Assembly (NCBI GenBank): GCA_014281115.1
Contig: JACONQ010000004.1
Span: 1,984,001-2,048,000, forward strand
Length of the DNA stretch: 64,000 nt
DNA from: Laburnicola sp. R22_1
Lineage: Eukaryota; Ascomycota; Dothideomycetes; Pleosporales; Didymosphaeriaceae
Direction: 5' to 3'
The translations under genes and the position numbers were made by a program. How positions within the stretch are numbered: the first letter of the stretch is position 1; every line of letters starts with the position of its first letter. Shown here piece after piece: positions 61,973 through 64,000 of this stretch. The notes below the pieces were generated by a model. The model was not told the origin of the DNA. It did not search any database and saw only the letters and a program-made list of their open reading frames with translations.

Positions 61973-64000
61973 AACACACCTCCTATAGCACAAAGGTAGC
62001 GGAATGCTATAAAGTATAACAAAGCAAAATGAGTGAATAGAGGGCCTCTAGGGCACCTCCCTAGAAAGAACTCTATTAGGTAACAATAGATGTGACAAAC
62101 TTATCCTCTAAACTAATAACTTATTAGCGGATATTAGTTATTCCTAATTGCTGCAAGAATTGCTTATGCTTGCTACTATTAGAGAGAGACTTTGTTAATC
62201 TATTAGCGGGCATATTAGTAGTTCCTATCTAGGTAACGTTAATGTTCCTGGCTTTAACTTGCTCGCGGATCCACATCTAATGTACTTTAATATGTCTAAG
62301 CTTTATGTTAAGCTTTTCTTTGTCCTTGTTGGCAATAGAGACTGTTTGCTAGTTATTACAGTACAACGTAGGTTGAACCTTTGGATTAAACCTAATAGCT
62401 TTAAAGGTGTTTATCCACTAGGATAACTTAGTGCCAGCAGTTAATAGGGCAAACAGTTCGGCCTTAGTAGTTAATTTGGTAACAGATCTTATAATTTTTG
62501 CCTTCTAATTAATAACTATACTGTAGAGCTTAAACACATAGGCGAATAAGCTTTAAGTAGTATTAGGATCGTTAGCAAACGCGGCATTAGAGGCACTAAA
62601 GAATAATAACTCCTTAGCTTTCTTATTGTTAATTTGACTAATGTAGTTGGCGTTCTTAGAGCGTGCTGTTGTTGCTCCAATTGCCTAGAATCGGAAGTTG
62701 TATAAGTATTGCCACACAGACTTAATAGTAGCAAGATGCTTTTAGCTTAGATTGTTTAGATGGCGGGCAAGTATTAAGTGCGCTTTTGCCACGTTAGGCC
62801 GGGTGAAATATAAGATAAAGCTAAGGTATCCAACTAGGATCTAATATAGGTGGGTGCGCTCCGCGTTAGGTTTATCTGTACTTAGGGGGAGATAAGACTC
62901 GCGCAGAGGGACCTTAGGGTGTCGGCTGCCCTAAAGGAGATTGTGGTTGTGGCAGACTTTTGCGATATAGGAGTCTTGAATCATCTAGACTTTGCCTTTC
63001 GCATAGTCTCTAATAATGCGTATTTCTAGGAACTAGTGTAGTTCTCCTAAGCTTGCTATTAGTAAATAGGCAAGGGATACCCTTAACTTAAGTAAAGCCC
63101 ATATTAATAAGGGTCTTCTTTAGGTGTTTGTGCTATAGCGCTAGGGCATCCTTAAGCCTATATAGTGCTTAGCGTAATCGCATCATATTGCCTAGTCTGT
63201 CTCGGAACCCATCTAGAGTCTAGACGTAATAGAGTCAGGCCAGGTACGCGTTAAGGAAAGCATTCTTAATATTGTACTAGTAGGCAAGAAGTCTAAAGGC
63301 GCACATAATAGCAATAAGGAAGCGGAGCGTTCGAGCCGCGAGGGTAGCTACATAGGTATTATCCTAGGTTATTTACAAATCTCCTCTTACAACTAGTTAA
63401 GCTTTGTAGCTAGTTAAGTAGCCATTAGCATCGAACTTGTACGTGAAAACCTATATTAGCGGCAGGGTCTTAGTATCTAGGTACTCCTTTACGTTATTTT
63501 GTACCTTTTTAAATACACCTTTATAAAGCTGCTTCTTAATCTCCTTATCTATAGTAGTGAACTACTTATTAGCATTAGGGTGGGATTTGACCTTAGCCCA
63601 GTTCTTTGGTAGCGGCGGCAGTTGATTACAGTGAACCTTTAACTCTTTATTTAGGGGCAGTTTTATAATTGCTATAGCAAACGTTTGCCAGTACAGAGAA
63701 GCGTGCGTACTAAAATGGTCCCTAGGCGTATTGTCTCCTCTACTACCTCCCTGGCAATGGGACCCTAGAACGATATTGTCTGCAGCAATATTAGGGTTTG
63801 TCTGTCTTGGAGCGTTATTCTAATAGCAGTTTGGCGCAGTATCTTTAGAAGCAATCTCTCTCTAGCCTTTTGGTTAAGAACAATTATAAGTGCTAGGTAC
63901 TAGTGTCTCTTAGGGTGTAAGTAATCCTTTATAGGCCTCCTGTTAAATCTGCTCTTTGGCATTATTTAGCCTAGTAGCCTCTTCTTCTTAATCCTTATTA
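61973..64000 (-). mobile_element. Minus-strand copia element B (RT, RNase H), runs off the window
   Basis: The minus strand shows RT sequence at about 63560-63080 (FVYKFDANGYLTSYKA, ATLAARTLRFLIAI, YQYNIKNAFLNAYLA) and RNase H remnants at about 62750-62400. Gag and integrase lie beyond the window. It is related to element A (compare ATLAARTFRAI in A) but is a separate copy. Many stops and a lost catalytic segment show it is dead. Confidence 0.7.

Overview
The window looks like a chromosome segment of a filamentous ascomycete (Pezizomycotina). It is a mosaic of very AT-rich, stop-riddled transposon wreckage and short islands of normal base composition. The islands carry fungal genes with short GT-AG introns of about 49-100 bp. 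The wreckage shows the C-to-T / G-to-A decay expected of repeat-induced point mutation (RIP): CAG, CAA and TGG codons have become TAG or TAA. I cannot name the species.

Layout. 1-20060 is a transposon graveyard. A minus-strand Ty3/gypsy remnant (about 3508-19049) is interrupted by a complete Ty1/copia element (7910-15299, 318-bp LTRs, 5-bp target duplication) and by a pogo/Fot1-type DNA transposon (16086-18299). The copia element itself carries another pogo/Fot1 element (10394-12250) with perfect 50-bp terminal repeats. 20061-23900 is an island with one large gene, a fused dioxygenase-cytochrome P450 of the Ppo / linoleate diol synthase family. 24072-26639 holds an uncharacterised stretch and a decayed, truncated minus-strand copia fragment.

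26659-40996 is a large inverted duplication: two arms of about 7.08 kb around a 178-bp spacer. Each arm holds a 4.6-kb gene island with a seven-exon gene for a secreted protein resembling aerolysin-type pore formers, plus a decayed pogo/Fot1 element. The arm differences I could find are all one-base changes in homopolymer length. One of them breaks the reading frame in each copy, at different places, so each arm shows the other's frame. 40997-44290 is AT-rich and contains a tandem repeat and a second, older, roughly 1-kb fold-back.

44295-50250 is the second main gene island: a truncated ferric-reductase-like relic, a FAD-dependent monooxygenase, a secreted and probably GPI-anchored protein, and a minus-strand alpha/beta hydrolase. 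50400-64000 returns to wreckage: a plus-strand copia element whose reverse transcriptase is cut short near 57480, an unclassified decayed reading frame, and two minus-strand copia copies, the last running off the window.

The genes do not form an obvious pathway. The monooxygenase and hydrolase could be small-molecule tailoring enzymes and the Ppo enzyme makes oxylipins, but nothing in the sequence links them. The main points of interest are the inverted duplication with its duplicated toxin-like gene, unmarked by RIP inside a RIP-rich region, and the possibility that it is an assembly artefact. Positions in decayed elements are approximate unless stated to be exact. No alignment or database search was run.
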